Positions 21,290 to 30,357 are shown, counted from the first letter of the stretch. The stretch: 64,000 nucleotides of DNA from SZUA-254 sp964596065 (GCA_964596065.1 CAZQSM010000001.1:124001-188000); one strand, 5' to 3'. The notes: generated by a model from the letters alone, not told the origin. Translations and numbers: made by a program.

Positions 21290-21700
21290 TTAGATGAGGA
21301 GAGAGGAGACGAGGAGACGGATGTCGCCCTGTGCGGTCGGAGGAGGTTTCGGCGTCCGGAGAATGACCATGGAACGAACCGCGGCGGGGAGCCGGGAATC
21401 GGGCAACGCCACAACGTGGGCTCCGGCCTTCTGCTGACAGGAACCCAATGCCGTTTCAATGCTGATATATTCGATGAGGTTACGGCCGGAAACGATGACA
21501 GTCCGGCAACATGAGGTGTTTCGTTCAGCCGCTACCGAGGCCCGGGTGCCGCCGTCGGATGGGAGGCAGGCGGAACAAGTCATCTTGCCCGGACTTTTCA
21601 CCATCGGGCAGGATGCCACGATCACCGGAATCCCGATCGTAAAAATAAGGAAAACCGAAAGGAATCCCGTCACCGTCGCCTTGTATCCACGACTGGTCAC
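21290..21700 (-). CDS. Small secreted Cys-rich protein upstream of cusCBA
   Basis: 136 residues. A hydrophobic N-terminus (about 11-30) ends V-A-S-C. It is followed by C-P-M, M-T-C-S-A-C and T-S-C-C motifs: six or seven cysteines and several methionines in 90 residues, then a low-complexity tail. I do not recognise a family. The promoter at 21740-21770 and its position upstream of a copper pump suggest an exported metal-binding or sensor-like protein. No catalytic motif is seen. Confidence 0.6.
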   Translation of the reverse strand: MTSRGYKATVTGFLSVFLIFTIGIPVIVASCPMVKSPGKMTCSACLPSDGGTRASVAAERNTSCCRTVIVSGRNLIEYISIETALGSCQQKAGAHVVALPDSRLPAAVRSMVILRTPKPPPTAQGDIRLLVSSLLI

Positions 21701-21739
21701 GGCCGAATATTCCTCTGATCCCGACGAATCATCATACTG

Positions 21740-21770
21740 AAAATTTAACGTAATTTCCGCTCTTTGTCAA
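21740..21770 (-). promoter_or_regulatory. Promoter of the Cys-rich gene (and possibly cusCBA)
   Basis: Minus strand: TTG (21770-21768), exactly 20 bases, then TAAATTTT (21747-21740). No cus-box or other metal-regulator operator could be recognised by eye. Confidence 0.65.
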
Positions 21771-21815
21771 CAGCCGCGTGCGGAGGGGAGTTCCGCCGGT
21801 GGCGGATACCGCTTT

Positions 21816-22541
21816 TCAGCCCTTGTTCATCAATAAATCGAGGGGATCGCCGATTCCGACCGCGTCGACGGAGTAGAAGGGTTCCCCGTATTTTACGCCG
21901 ATCTTGGCTCCATACGCCTTCGCCCGGGTCTCGACGAAGTCCAGGAAGTTACTATCGCTCAGTTTTGTGACCGGCTCGGTCGATCCCGGATCGTGGAACT
22001 GGGAAACATGCGCCTTGATCGCCTGAAGTCTGACCTTATACGCCACGGTGATATCGACGATAAATGAAGGGGTAAACTCGTACCATTGCATGTAGTGGAT
22101 GGCGTTGTCCGGACGCCACGCCTCCTGTGGCCGGCCGTTCACCGTCGTCTTGATTTTTCTGAGCCCCGAGTAAAACCAGGCCTCCCGGCAGAGGTGGTGG
22201 GTGTGAACATGGTCGGGATGGCGCTCGTGCCAGTGGGGGATGATGAGCATCCGGGGCCGGTATTTCCTGATGATGGTGATCAGTTTTTTCACGTTCGCGC
22301 GATTGACATCGATATCGCCATCCGGAATCGCCAGGTTTTCCCGTACGCACCCGAGGATGGATGCCGCTTCCTTTGCCTCCCTGAGCCGTATGGCGCTCGT
22401 TCCGCGGGTGCCGAGTTCACCTTTCGTGATATCGACGATCCCGGCCTTCCGTCCCTTCCTGACGAGTTGCGCGAGTGTGCCGCCGCAGCAAAGTTCCACA
22501 TCGTCGGGGTGTGCCCCGACGGCCAGGATGTCGAGCCGCAT
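21816..22541 (-). CDS. bshB1: Bacillithiol biosynthesis deacetylase BshB1
   Basis: 241 residues of the LmbE-like zinc deacetylase family, which removes the acetyl group from GlcNAc-malate in bacillithiol synthesis. Zinc motifs are AHPDDVE (8-14) and HERHPDHVHTH (about 110-120). The closing part (YGAKIGVKYGEPFYSVDAVGI) matches BshB1 rather than mycothiol MshB. The start MRLDILAVGAHPDD at 22541 is preferred over a longer frame because the promoter -7 element lies at 22570-22575. bshA and bshC are not in the window. Confidence 0.92.
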   Translation of the reverse strand: MRLDILAVGAHPDDVELCCGGTLAQLVRKGRKAGIVDITKGELGTRGTSAIRLREAKEAASILGCVRENLAIPDGDIDVNRANVKKLITIIRKYRPRMLIIPHWHERHPDHVHTHHLCREAWFYSGLRKIKTTVNGRPQEAWRPDNAIHYMQWYEFTPSFIVDITVAYKVRLQAIKAHVSQFHDPGSTEPVTKLSDSNFLDFVETRAKAYGAKIGVKYGEPFYSVDAVGIGDPLDLLMNKG

Positions 22542-22567
22542 TCCTACTCCGGATTGTTGATAAGGAA

Positions 22568-22598
22568 AAAATATATCGAAAACGCTCTCAAAAGGCAA
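22568..22598 (-). promoter_or_regulatory. Promoter of bshB1
   Basis: Minus strand: TTG (22598-22596), exactly 20 bases, then TATATTTT (22575-22568). It is back to back with the xseA promoter. Confidence 0.7.
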
Positions 22599-22612
22599 CG
22601 ACCCGTAAACCA

Positions 22613-22642
22613 TTGATTCTCGCCCACATCTTGGATATATTC
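22613..22642 (+). promoter_or_regulatory. Promoter of the xseA operon
   Basis: TTG (22613-22615), exactly 20 bases, then TATATTC (22636-22642). The xseA ATG is at 22649, only 6 bases beyond the -7 element, so the transcript would be leaderless or nearly so. Confidence 0.65.
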
Positions 22643-22648
22643 AGTCCG

Positions 22649-23872
22649 ATGAGAGTATCGGGGCAATATACAGTTTCGGGACTCACGGCAAGGATCAAAC
22701 AGACCCTCGAGAGGGAGTTCCACGATGTCACTGTCGAGGGTGAAATATCCAATTTCAAGATCCATACCTCCGGCCACTGTTATTTCACGCTGAAAGACGA
22801 CCAGGCGCAGCTCGCCGCGGTCATGTGGAGGGCGAGGGTGGGGAGCCTGTTCTTCACTCCGGAATCCGGGATGAAGGTGATCGCGCAGGGCAATGTCACC
22901 GTGTATCCGGTCCGTGGGATCTACCAGATCGATGTGGTCTCCCTGCAACCCGCCGGGATCGGGGAGCTTCAGGCGGCGTTCGAACGGTTGAAGCGAAAGC
23001 TTTTCGACGAGGGGCTGTTCGACGCCGACCGGAAGCGCGACCTGCCCCCGTTCCCCGCGAAGATCGGCGTGGTCACATCGGAAAGCGGTGCCGCGATCAA
23101 CGACATCGTGAACGTCCTGCGGCGCCGTGCGCCGTACGTCGAACTGGTCCTCGCCCCGGTGAAAGTGCAGGGGAGCGGGGCGGCGACCGAAATCGCCGGC
23201 GCGATTCAACTGTTCAACGAGTATGGAGGAGTCGACCTGCTCATCGTGGGCCGGGGAGGCGGGTCCGTGGAGGACCTCTGGGCGTTCAACGAGGAAATCG
23301 TCGCCCGCGCGATTTCAGCCTCGAAAATTCCGGTCATCAGCGCCGTCGGTCACGAGGTGGATTACACTATCGCGGACTACGTGGCGGACCTCCGGGCCCC
23401 GACTCCCTCGGCCGCCGCCGAACTGGCCGTGCGCTCCAAGGCTGAAATGATTGAAAATCTGTCAAATTTTTATTATACTGCGAGGAAATCAGTTGAAGCG
23501 AGACTGACCCGGTATCGGGAGCGTATCAGGGGGTACATCCGGAGTTACGCCTTCAACCTGCCCGCGGACCTGATCAGACAGCGGGCACAGCGGCTGGACG
23601 AACTGAGGATATCCCTTTCCCGCATCGGATCGCACAGGGTGGAATCGATCCGCCACCGGTTGGTTTCCCTGCGGAAACGGGTTGAAAACCTCGATCCCGC
23701 GAAGGTTCTCCGGCGGGGATTCGTCATGGTCTACCGGGACGGGCGGAACGTCGGCGCCGTCTCCGCCGTGAACGTCGGCGATCACCTCGAACTGAGGTTC
23801 CACGACGGCCGGATAGGAGCCCGGGCCCTGGACCCGAAACCCACCGCGAAGGACAACCGTTCAGATGGCTAA
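22649..23872 (+). CDS. xseA: Exodeoxyribonuclease VII large subunit
   Basis: 407 residues. Catalytic subunit of the single-strand-specific exonuclease used in mismatch repair and DNA turnover. N-terminal OB fold (YTVSGLTARIKQTLE; VEGEISNFK..SGHCYFTLKD), then the catalytic domain with GVVTSESGAAINDI, LIVGRGGGSVEDLWAFNEE and AVGHEVDYTIADYVADLRAPTPSAAAE, and a helical C-terminus. The start MRVSGQYTV was chosen because an upstream in-frame extension runs through the promoter. It overlaps xseB by 8 bases. Confidence 0.95.
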   Translation: MRVSGQYTVSGLTARIKQTLEREFHDVTVEGEISNFKIHTSGHCYFTLKDDQAQLAAVMWRARVGSLFFTPESGMKVIAQGNVTVYPVRGIYQIDVVSLQPAGIGELQAAFERLKRKLFDEGLFDADRKRDLPPFPAKIGVVTSESGAAINDIVNVLRRRAPYVELVLAPVKVQGSGAATEIAGAIQLFNEYGGVDLLIVGRGGGSVEDLWAFNEEIVARAISASKIPVISAVGHEVDYTIADYVADLRAPTPSAAAELAVRSKAEMIENLSNFYYTARKSVEARLTRYRERIRGYIRSYAFNLPADLIRQRAQRLDELRISLSRIGSHRVESIRHRLVSLRKRVENLDPAKVLRRGFVMVYRDGRNVGAVSAVNVGDHLELRFHDGRIGARALDPKPTAKDNRSDG

Positions 23873-24110
23873 AAAAGAGGGCCCGAAACAGCAATCATTC
23901 GAGTCGAGGATGCGCCGACTCGAAGAGATCGTCGAATCACTCGAGAACGGCGATAAACCGCTCGACGACGTGGTGTCGATGTTCGAGGAAGGGATACGCC
24001 TTTCCACCGACTGCCTCGAATACCTCGGGAAGGCGGAACTGCGTCTGAAAAAACTGAGCCGGGACGCGGCTGGCACGTTCCATCTCACATCGGAGGAAGA
24101 TGAAGAATAA
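23865..24110 (+). CDS. xseB: Exodeoxyribonuclease VII small subunit
   Basis: 81 residues, the standard size. The XseB core FESRMRRLEEIVESLENGDKPLDD and VSMFEEGIRLSTDCLEYLGKAELRLK forms the helical hairpin that wraps the large subunit. It overlaps xseA (8 bases) and dxs (11 bases), so the three are translationally coupled. Confidence 0.95.
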   Translation: MAKKEGPKQQSFESRMRRLEEIVESLENGDKPLDDVVSMFEEGIRLSTDCLEYLGKAELRLKKLSRDAAGTFHLTSEEDEE

Positions 24111-26043
24111 ACAGCACGCGACCCCGCACCCGTACGAGTACCTGAGCCTGATCGACTCGCCCGCCGACCTGAGGAAGCTCAGCGTCGCCGAGCTCAAGCC
24201 GGTCTGCAAGGACCTCCGCGAGTTCCTCATCGACGAGATCTCCAAGATCGGCGGCCATCTCGGCGCCGGCCTCGGCACCGTCGAACTCGCCGTGGCCCTC
24301 CACTACGCGTTCAATACCCCCGCCGACAAACTGGTCTGGGACGTCGGCCACCAGGCGTATCCTCATAAAATCCTCACCGGGAGGAGGGACCGGTTCCATA
24401 CGATCAGGCAGTTCGGCGGGATCAGCGGGTTCCTCAAACGGGATGAGAGCCCGTTCGACACGTTCGGCGCCGGACACGCGAGCACGGCGATGTCCGCGGC
24501 GCTCGGCATCGCGGCGGCGCGCGACCTCGCCGGCGACCAATTCAAGGTCGTCGCCGTCGTGGGCGACGGCGCGATGACCGGGGGTATGGCCTACGAGGCG
24601 ATGAACAACGCAGGCATCCAGAAACGCAACATGATCGTCGTCCTGAACGACAACAACATGTCGATCGCCCCGAACGTCTGGACGCTCTCGAATTACTTCA
24701 CGGAACTGATCGCCAACCCGTCGTACAACCGGTTCAAGGCGAATGTCTGGGACCTCACGGGGAAACTCGACGTCGTGGGGGACCGGATCCGTAAAATCGC
24801 GGCGAGGGTCGAGGAAGGCATCAAGATGGTGATCACGCCCGGGATCCTGTTCGAAGCGCTCGGGTTCAGGTATTTCGGGCCGATCAACGGCCACAACCTC
24901 ACGCAGCTCGTCCGCATCTTCTCCGAAGTGAAGGACCTCACCGGGCCCATCCTTATCCACGCGATCACGCGGAAGGGAAAGGGGTACGAGCCGGCCGAGC
25001 GGGACGTGCAGGCGCTCCACGGCGTGACCCCGTTCGACAAAATCACCGGCATCTCCCCGAAAAAACCGGAATCGGCCCCGTCCTACACGACCGTCTTCGG
25101 GAAGGCGCTCGTCGAACTGGCGAAGGACAACGACAGGGTCGTCGGCATCACGGCGGCCATGCCTGACGGGACGGGACTCGACCACCTCCAGCGGGAAATA
25201 CCCGGCAGATTTTTCGACGTCGGCATCGCGGAACAGCACGCCGTGACGTTCTCGGCGGGGATGGCGACCCAGGGCTACGTCCCGGTCGTGGCGATTTATT
25301 CGACGTTCCTGCAACGGGCGTACGACCAGATCGTCCACGATGTCTCGATGCAGCACCTCCACGTCGTCTTCTGCATCGACCGGGCGGGCCTCGTCGGGGC
25401 GGACGGCCCGACCCACCATGGCGTGCTGGACCTCGCGTATCTCCGCTGCATTCAGGACATCGTCGTGATGTCGCCGAAGGACGAATCCGAACTCCGGGAC
25501 ATGCTCCACACCGCCATCCAGTACAAGGGGGGCCCGGTGGCGATCCGTTACCCCCGCGGCAACGGGCTCGGCATCCCGATGAAACCCGGATTCGACATCG
25601 TCGCGATCGGCAAGGCGGAGATCGTCCGGAGCGGGAAGGATGTCGCCATCCTCGCGCTGGGCAACATGGTCAGCCAGTCGCTGAAGGCAGCCGACCTCCT
25701 CGCGAAGGACGGGATCGAAGCGGAAGTCGTCAACATGCGGTTCGTCAAACCCGTCGACGAGTCGATGATCGCTGACATCTGCGGCAGGTTCGCCAACGTG
25801 CTCACCGTCGAGGATCACGTGGTCGACGGCGGGTTCGGCGGCGCGGTCCTCGAGACGATCCAGCGCCTCGGCGTCCGTCAGCCACGCATCAGGCTGCACG
25901 GCCTCCCCCCCTCGTTCATCGAACACGGAAGCCCCGCGGAGCTCGCCGCGATGGTGAAACTCGACGCCCCCGGCATCGCCAGCGTCGTGAAGGATTTTTT
26001 CAGACCGGAGCCGAGACCGGCCCCCGCCGCGACACACGCCTGA
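24100..26043 (+). CDS. dxs: 1-deoxy-D-xylulose-5-phosphate synthase
   Basis: 647 residues. Thiamine-diphosphate enzyme joining pyruvate and glyceraldehyde 3-phosphate, the entry step of the MEP isoprenoid pathway. Motifs in order: HLGAGLGTVELAVALHYAF (about 47-65), WDVGHQAYPHKILTGR, the ThDP site GDGAMTGG...NNAG (about 158-172), VGIAEQHAVTFSAGMA and DRAGLVGADGPTHHG. Length is normal. The next gene follows after 24 bases. The linkage xseAB-dxs is common in bacteria. Confidence 0.96.
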   Translation: MKNKQHATPHPYEYLSLIDSPADLRKLSVAELKPVCKDLREFLIDEISKIGGHLGAGLGTVELAVALHYAFNTPADKLVWDVGHQAYPHKILTGRRDRFHTIRQFGGISGFLKRDESPFDTFGAGHASTAMSAALGIAAARDLAGDQFKVVAVVGDGAMTGGMAYEAMNNAGIQKRNMIVVLNDNNMSIAPNVWTLSNYFTELIANPSYNRFKANVWDLTGKLDVVGDRIRKIAARVEEGIKMVITPGILFEALGFRYFGPINGHNLTQLVRIFSEVKDLTGPILIHAITRKGKGYEPAERDVQALHGVTPFDKITGISPKKPESAPSYTTVFGKALVELAKDNDRVVGITAAMPDGTGLDHLQREIPGRFFDVGIAEQHAVTFSAGMATQGYVPVVAIYSTFLQRAYDQIVHDVSMQHLHVVFCIDRAGLVGADGPTHHGVLDLAYLRCIQDIVVMSPKDESELRDMLHTAIQYKGGPVAIRYPRGNGLGIPMKPGFDIVAIGKAEIVRSGKDVAILALGNMVSQSLKAADLLAKDGIEAEVVNMRFVKPVDESMIADICGRFANVLTVEDHVVDGGFGGAVLETIQRLGVRQPRIRLHGLPPSFIEHGSPAELAAMVKLDAPGIASVVKDFFRPEPRPAPAATHA

Positions 26044-26067
26044 TCACACCGGACCGCCGAGCACACG

Positions 26068-27072
26068 ATGAAAAAAATCCGAGTCGGAATCATCGGCCTG
26101 GGGTGGGTCGCCCAGGTCTTCCACCTCCCGATGCTCGCCAAAATCGATGAGGCCGAGGTGACGGCCGTCTGCGACAAGGACAAGGCCCGGTCCCGGATGA
26201 TCGGCGACAAGTTCTCGGTACCGGCGGTCTTCACGAACTACGCCGACTTGCTGGAACGCGACGACATCGACGCCGTCATCGTCAGCACCAGCACGGACAT
26301 GCACCATCCCATCACGACGGCCGCCCTGCGGGCGGGCAAGCACGCCTTCGTCGAAAAACCGATCACGAGGACATTCGAAGAGGCGAGGGAACTGACCGAG
26401 GAGGCCCACAGGCACAAACTCACGCTGATGGTCGGGATGAACAACCGCTTCCGGCCCGACACGATGATCCTCAAGAGCTTCGTGGAAAAAGGTGAGCTCG
26501 GCAAGCTGTTCTACGCGAAGGGGGGCTGGCTGAAATCACTCTCCGACACCAACCCCTGGATGACCCGGAAGGACAAATCGGGCGGCGGGGTGGTCCTCGA
26601 CCTCGGGATCGTCATGCTCGACCTCATCCTCTGGATGATGGGCTTCCCCCCCGTGACGCACGTCAGCGCGACGATGTACGGCCACCAGACCAAGAGCGTC
26701 GAAGACACCTGCATCGCCACCGTCAAGATGAAGCCCGACCTGGTGCTCACGCTCGAAGTCAGCTGGTCGCTCCTCTCCGCACAGGACTACTATTACTGCA
26801 ACCTCTTCGGGACCGAAGGGAGCGCACTGATCAATCCACTCCGGATCCATAAAAAGCTCCACGGGAACATCGTCAACCTCACTCCCGCCACGTCCGAATC
26901 TCCGAACGGCCTCTACCGGAAGAGCTACGAGAATGAACTGAGGCACTTCATCGGCGCCCTCCGCGGACTGCATCCGGTGGTTTCGACCGGCGAGGAGGCG
27001 ATGGAGCGCATGAAAGTGGTCGAGGCGATCTACCGTTCGTCCCAGAAAGGGAAGGAAGTCCACCTGGGCTGA
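26068..27072 (+). CDS. Gfo/Idh/MocA-family oxidoreductase
   Basis: 334 residues. N-terminal NAD(P) Rossmann fold (GIIGLGWVAQVFHLPML, about 7-23) with the family motif EKPI at about 93-96 holding the catalytic Lys, then the C-terminal beta-sheet domain. Members oxidise or reduce sugars and related cofactors; the substrate cannot be told from sequence. It lies inside the xseA-ribE operon, 3 bases before the next gene. Confidence 0.88.
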   Translation: MKKIRVGIIGLGWVAQVFHLPMLAKIDEAEVTAVCDKDKARSRMIGDKFSVPAVFTNYADLLERDDIDAVIVSTSTDMHHPITTAALRAGKHAFVEKPITRTFEEARELTEEAHRHKLTLMVGMNNRFRPDTMILKSFVEKGELGKLFYAKGGWLKSLSDTNPWMTRKDKSGGGVVLDLGIVMLDLILWMMGFPPVTHVSATMYGHQTKSVEDTCIATVKMKPDLVLTLEVSWSLLSAQDYYYCNLFGTEGSALINPLRIHKKLHGNIVNLTPATSESPNGLYRKSYENELRHFIGALRGLHPVVSTGEEAMERMKVVEAIYRSSQKGKEVHLG

Positions 27073-27075
27073 GCC

Positions 27076-27855
27076 ATGAAGCAGGCCCACATCGCCCTCC
27101 TTACCGATTTCGGGACGGCGGACCCCTATGTCGCGGCCTTGAAGGGCGTACTCCTTTCCGCCGTTCCCGGGATCCGTATCACCGACATCTCCCACGACGT
27201 CCCACGGCACAACGTTTCCTCCGCGGCGTACATCCTTCGCGCGGCTGCGCCCTGGTTCCCCCGGGGGACCATCTTCGTTTGCGTCGTCGATCCCGGCGTC
27301 GGCACGAAACGCCGGATCCTCTGCCTGAAACTCTCCGGATGCACCTTCCTGGCCCCGGACAACGGCCTCCTGGAACGATTCGCCGACCGGAACGGTGTCG
27401 GCCGCTGGTACGCCCTGAAGCCACCCGCCTCCGGTCAACGGGTCAGCGCGACCTTCCACGGCCGGGACATCATGGCGCCAGCCGCTGCCAGGCTGGCGGG
27501 GGGTGACCGGTTGGCGTCCCTCGCCCGCCCCGTCCATGCTCCGAGGACGATCAGGTTCCTCAGCCGGGCCCCACGGCAGGGGGGTGGGAAGGTCGAAGGG
27601 AGCGTGCTGCACGTGGATCGATTCGGCAACATCATCACCAGCATCGTGATGCCCGGTCGGCCCACGTCCTCGTTCCGCGTGAAGATCGGCCGGAAAACCG
27701 TCCGGACGCTCTGCTCGACATACGATGAGGCGCCAGCCGCAACTCCATTCATCATTACGGGAAGCAGCGGACTGCTCGAAGTTTCCATCAACCGCGGGGA
27801 TGCCGCGCGGGCGCTGCGTATCAGACCGGGCCATACGGTCCGGGCCTACTCATGA
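27076..27855 (+). CDS. S-adenosyl-L-methionine hydrolase (DUF62 / SAM hydroxide adenosyltransferase)
   Basis: 259 residues. The family splits SAM into adenosine and methionine using hydroxide and is related to fluorinase and chlorinase. Features are LLTDFGTADPYVAALKG (about 8-24), VVDPGVGTKRR and FHGRDIMAPAAARLAGG, with the Asp/Arg/His residues typical of the hydroxide-using branch. The C-terminal domain contains VDRFGNIITSI. The halide loop of true fluorinases is not evident. It overlaps ribD by 4 bases. Confidence 0.88.
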   Translation: MKQAHIALLTDFGTADPYVAALKGVLLSAVPGIRITDISHDVPRHNVSSAAYILRAAAPWFPRGTIFVCVVDPGVGTKRRILCLKLSGCTFLAPDNGLLERFADRNGVGRWYALKPPASGQRVSATFHGRDIMAPAAARLAGGDRLASLARPVHAPRTIRFLSRAPRQGGGKVEGSVLHVDRFGNIITSIVMPGRPTSSFRVKIGRKTVRTLCSTYDEAPAATPFIITGSSGLLEVSINRGDAARALRIRPGHTVRAYS

Positions 27856-28973
27856 AGCGAACAACCGACGCGGATTACATGCGGGAATGCCTTCGCCTCG
27901 CCGAAAAGGGACGCGGGGGCGTCAGCCCGAACCCCCTCGTCGGCGCGGTTGTCGTGAAGAACGGGCTCATCATCGGGAGGGGCTTTCACCGCCGGTTCGG
28001 CGGACCCCACGCGGAGGTTGACGCGATCCGGGCCTGCCGCAGATCCCCCAGGGGGGCGACGCTCTACGTGAACCTCGAACCGTGCGCCCACCAGGGGAAA
28101 ACACCGCCCTGTACCGACCTGATACTGGAAGCCGGCATCGCGCGAGTCGTGGTCGGCATCCGAGACCCGAATCCCGTCGTATCCGGGAGGGGATTGCGCA
28201 GATTACGACGGGCCGGCGTCAGGATACGGCACGGCATCCTTCGTGAGGCCGCGGGTCGCCTGAACGAAGCCTACACCCGGCACGTGACGACAGGCCTTCC
28301 GCTGGTTACCCTGAAAATCGCCCAGAGTGTCGACGGGGCCGTTTCGGACAGCGACGGCGGGAGCCGCTGGATCACCGGGGAACAGGCGCGCGCTGACACC
28401 CACCTGCGCAGGAGCCGCGCCGACTGCGTCCTCGTCGGGGCGGGGACCGTCCTCGCCGACGATCCGCTCCTGACCGTGAGAAACGTCCGCGGCCCGCAAC
28501 CAGTGCGGATCGTCCTGGACGGAAGCCTCCGGGTCCATCCCGGGGCGAAAATATTCAACTCCACGCGCAGGCGCCCGACCGTGCTCGTCACCACCGAGCG
28601 CGCGTTCATACGGCGGCGGAAGACCGTGAAGCGGCTCGCGGGGAAGGGCGTGACGTTCATGATTTTCCCTGGTGGGACCGCCGGCGTCATTCCGCCGGGC
28701 GAGCTCCTGCTCGCCCTCGGCCGTCGCGGCCTGACATCCGTCCTCGTGGAAGGGGGGCCGGAGACCTGGGGCGCATTCCTCAACGCCGGTTGCGCCGACC
28801 GTCTCGTCGTTTACACGGCACCGATCCTCCTCGGAGGGGAGCGGCGGGCGTTCGCCGCGTTGAAGCCGGCCGGGATCCGGAAACCGGTCCGGCTGAAAAA
28901 TATCCGGACGGGCAGGGTCGGCCAGGACACGCTGATCGAGGGGGATATCGTCCACACATCGAAAATGGTTTGA
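27852..28973 (+). CDS. ribD: Bifunctional pyrimidine deaminase/reductase RibD
   Basis: 373 residues. Two steps of riboflavin synthesis: deamination of the GTP-derived pyrimidine, then NADPH reduction of the ribosyl chain. N-terminal deaminase with zinc ligands in GGPHAEVDAIR (about 50-60) and EPCAHQGKTPPC (about 76-87). The C-terminal reductase carries LKIAQSVDGAVSD, GSRWITGEQAR and LVEGGPETWGAFL. It is followed after 2 bases by riboflavin synthase. Confidence 0.95.
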   Translation: MKRTTDADYMRECLRLAEKGRGGVSPNPLVGAVVVKNGLIIGRGFHRRFGGPHAEVDAIRACRRSPRGATLYVNLEPCAHQGKTPPCTDLILEAGIARVVVGIRDPNPVVSGRGLRRLRRAGVRIRHGILREAAGRLNEAYTRHVTTGLPLVTLKIAQSVDGAVSDSDGGSRWITGEQARADTHLRRSRADCVLVGAGTVLADDPLLTVRNVRGPQPVRIVLDGSLRVHPGAKIFNSTRRRPTVLVTTERAFIRRRKTVKRLAGKGVTFMIFPGGTAGVIPPGELLLALGRRGLTSVLVEGGPETWGAFLNAGCADRLVVYTAPILLGGERRAFAALKPAGIRKPVRLKNIRTGRVGQDTLIEGDIVHTSKMV

Positions 28974-28975
28974 CC

Positions 28976-29626
28976 ATGTTCACCGGCATCATACAGGAAA
29001 TCGGGACGGTCGCGGACTCCGTGCGGTCCGGCGGTAATTTGAGGGTGACGATCGCCGCGGTGAAGTCGGCTCCGAGGCTCCGGCCCGGATCGAGCATCGC
29101 GGTCAACGGCGCCTGCCTGACGGCGGTGGAGTGCCGCCGCGACCGGTTCGTCACCGAGGTGGTGGAGGAAACGCTCCGTAAAACGGCCCTGGAGTCCCAG
29201 CTCGCGCGGGGGTCGGTGAACCTCGAACTCCCCCTCCGCGCGGACGGGCTCGTGGACGGCCATCTGGTACTCGGCCACGTCGACACGACCGGAACGATCA
29301 GTTCCATCGAGGAGCGTGACGGGAGCTGGTGGTTTTCCGTAAACGTCCCCGGGGAGTTTCTGAAGTTCGTCGTCCACACCGGCTCCATCGCGATCGATGG
29401 CGTCAGCCTGACGGTGGCCGAACTCGCCGGGGAGACCTGCCGCATCTCGATCATCCCCCGGACGATGACACACACCATCTTCGGTCGCTGCAGGCCCTCC
29501 GATCCGGTCAACATCGAGGTCGACGTCATCGGAAAATATGTCGAACGCCTCCTCCAGGGCGGAGATGCGGCCAGGTCCCGCGGGCGAATCCCGGGTATCG
29601 ATGCGCTCCGGGAACAGGGGTTTTGA
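28976..29626 (+). CDS. ribE: Riboflavin synthase alpha chain
   Basis: 216 residues. It dismutates two lumazines to riboflavin and a pyrimidine. It has the internal duplication typical of the enzyme: MFTGIIQEIGTV...SIAVNGACLTAVE in the first barrel and GHLVLGHVDTTGTI...SIAIDGVSLTVAEL in the second. The start MFTGI is invariant in the family; the upstream in-frame stretch overlaps ribD. No ribBA, ribH or FMN riboswitch is seen here. Confidence 0.95.
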   Translation: MFTGIIQEIGTVADSVRSGGNLRVTIAAVKSAPRLRPGSSIAVNGACLTAVECRRDRFVTEVVEETLRKTALESQLARGSVNLELPLRADGLVDGHLVLGHVDTTGTISSIEERDGSWWFSVNVPGEFLKFVVHTGSIAIDGVSLTVAELAGETCRISIIPRTMTHTIFGRCRPSDPVNIEVDVIGKYVERLLQGGDAARSRGRIPGIDALREQGF

Positions 29627-29682
29627 CGGGAGGAAGGGAGGCCGCGGAGCGGGGCGGGGGCGCGGATGCGATCTCGAACCCC

Positions 29683-29713
29683 TTGGAGAATTCGGGATTA
29701 TTCCGTATCTTTA
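29683..29713 (+). promoter_or_regulatory. Promoter of secG
   Basis: TTG (29683-29685), exactly 20 bases, then TATCTTTA (29706-29713). It gives a leader of about 30 bases before the secG ATG. Confidence 0.7.
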
Positions 29714-29749
29714 CAATTCCCGGAAACGAACAGTATTCAGGACATTGTC

Positions 29750-30112
29750 ATGTACACGTTCCTCGTTTTGATTGAAATCATCGTCAGTATCCTCCTGATG
29801 ATCGTCATCCTTATGCAATCGAGCAAGGGAGGCGGCCTCGCCGGGACGTTCGGCTCGAGCTCGGTCGGCACGGTGTTCGGGGTCCGGAGGACGGCGGATT
29901 TCCTCAGCAGGGCAACGACGATTCTGGCCACGATTTTCATCGCGCTCTGCCTGTTCATCAATATTTTCTATCTGCCCGGCGCGGGCGACACGGGCGACAG
30001 CGTCATCCAGAGCGGTACACCGACGTCTGCTCCGGCTCCGGTTCCCCCGGTGAGCCGGCCCGCGGCGACGCCCGACAACCAGACACCTCCGGCCGGGACC
30101 CCGCAGCAATAA
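29750..30112 (+). CDS. secG: Protein translocase subunit SecG
   Basis: 120 residues. Two membrane helices (about 4-22 and 52-72) separated by the SecG loop LMQSSKGGGLAGTFGSSS (about 24-41). It is a subunit of the SecYEG channel. The C-terminal 45 residues form a Pro/Thr/Ala-rich tail, longer than in E. coli but common in this part of the tree. The ATG at 29750 was chosen; an upstream in-frame extension runs through the promoter. Confidence 0.93.
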   Translation: MYTFLVLIEIIVSILLMIVILMQSSKGGGLAGTFGSSSVGTVFGVRRTADFLSRATTILATIFIALCLFINIFYLPGAGDTGDSVIQSGTPTSAPAPVPPVSRPAATPDNQTPPAGTPQQ

Positions 30113-30130
30113 TCCTCCCGGCGCTTCACT

Positions 30131-30203
<73 letters not shown>

Positions 30204-30357
30204 CACGGTCAGCACTTTTTCCCGGCCTGCCCCCGAAGTCACCCTCCTGATCCTAACAAGAGCATCGTAGCCCGCGGGCAGATAGCCATAGGCCTGCTCC
30301 CAATGCCCGGATAAGACCATTTCGGTATCCGACGGGTGATTTTCATCACAACCCTCA

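Noticed and set aside
24085..26037. 650-codon minus-strand open frame opposite dxs
   Set aside because: Exact shadow of dxs; low-complexity Asp/Arg/His composition and no recognisable motif.
27852..29626. Possible FMN riboswitch for the rib genes
   Set aside because: ribD overlaps the preceding gene and ribE follows after 2 bases; there is no leader to hold one.
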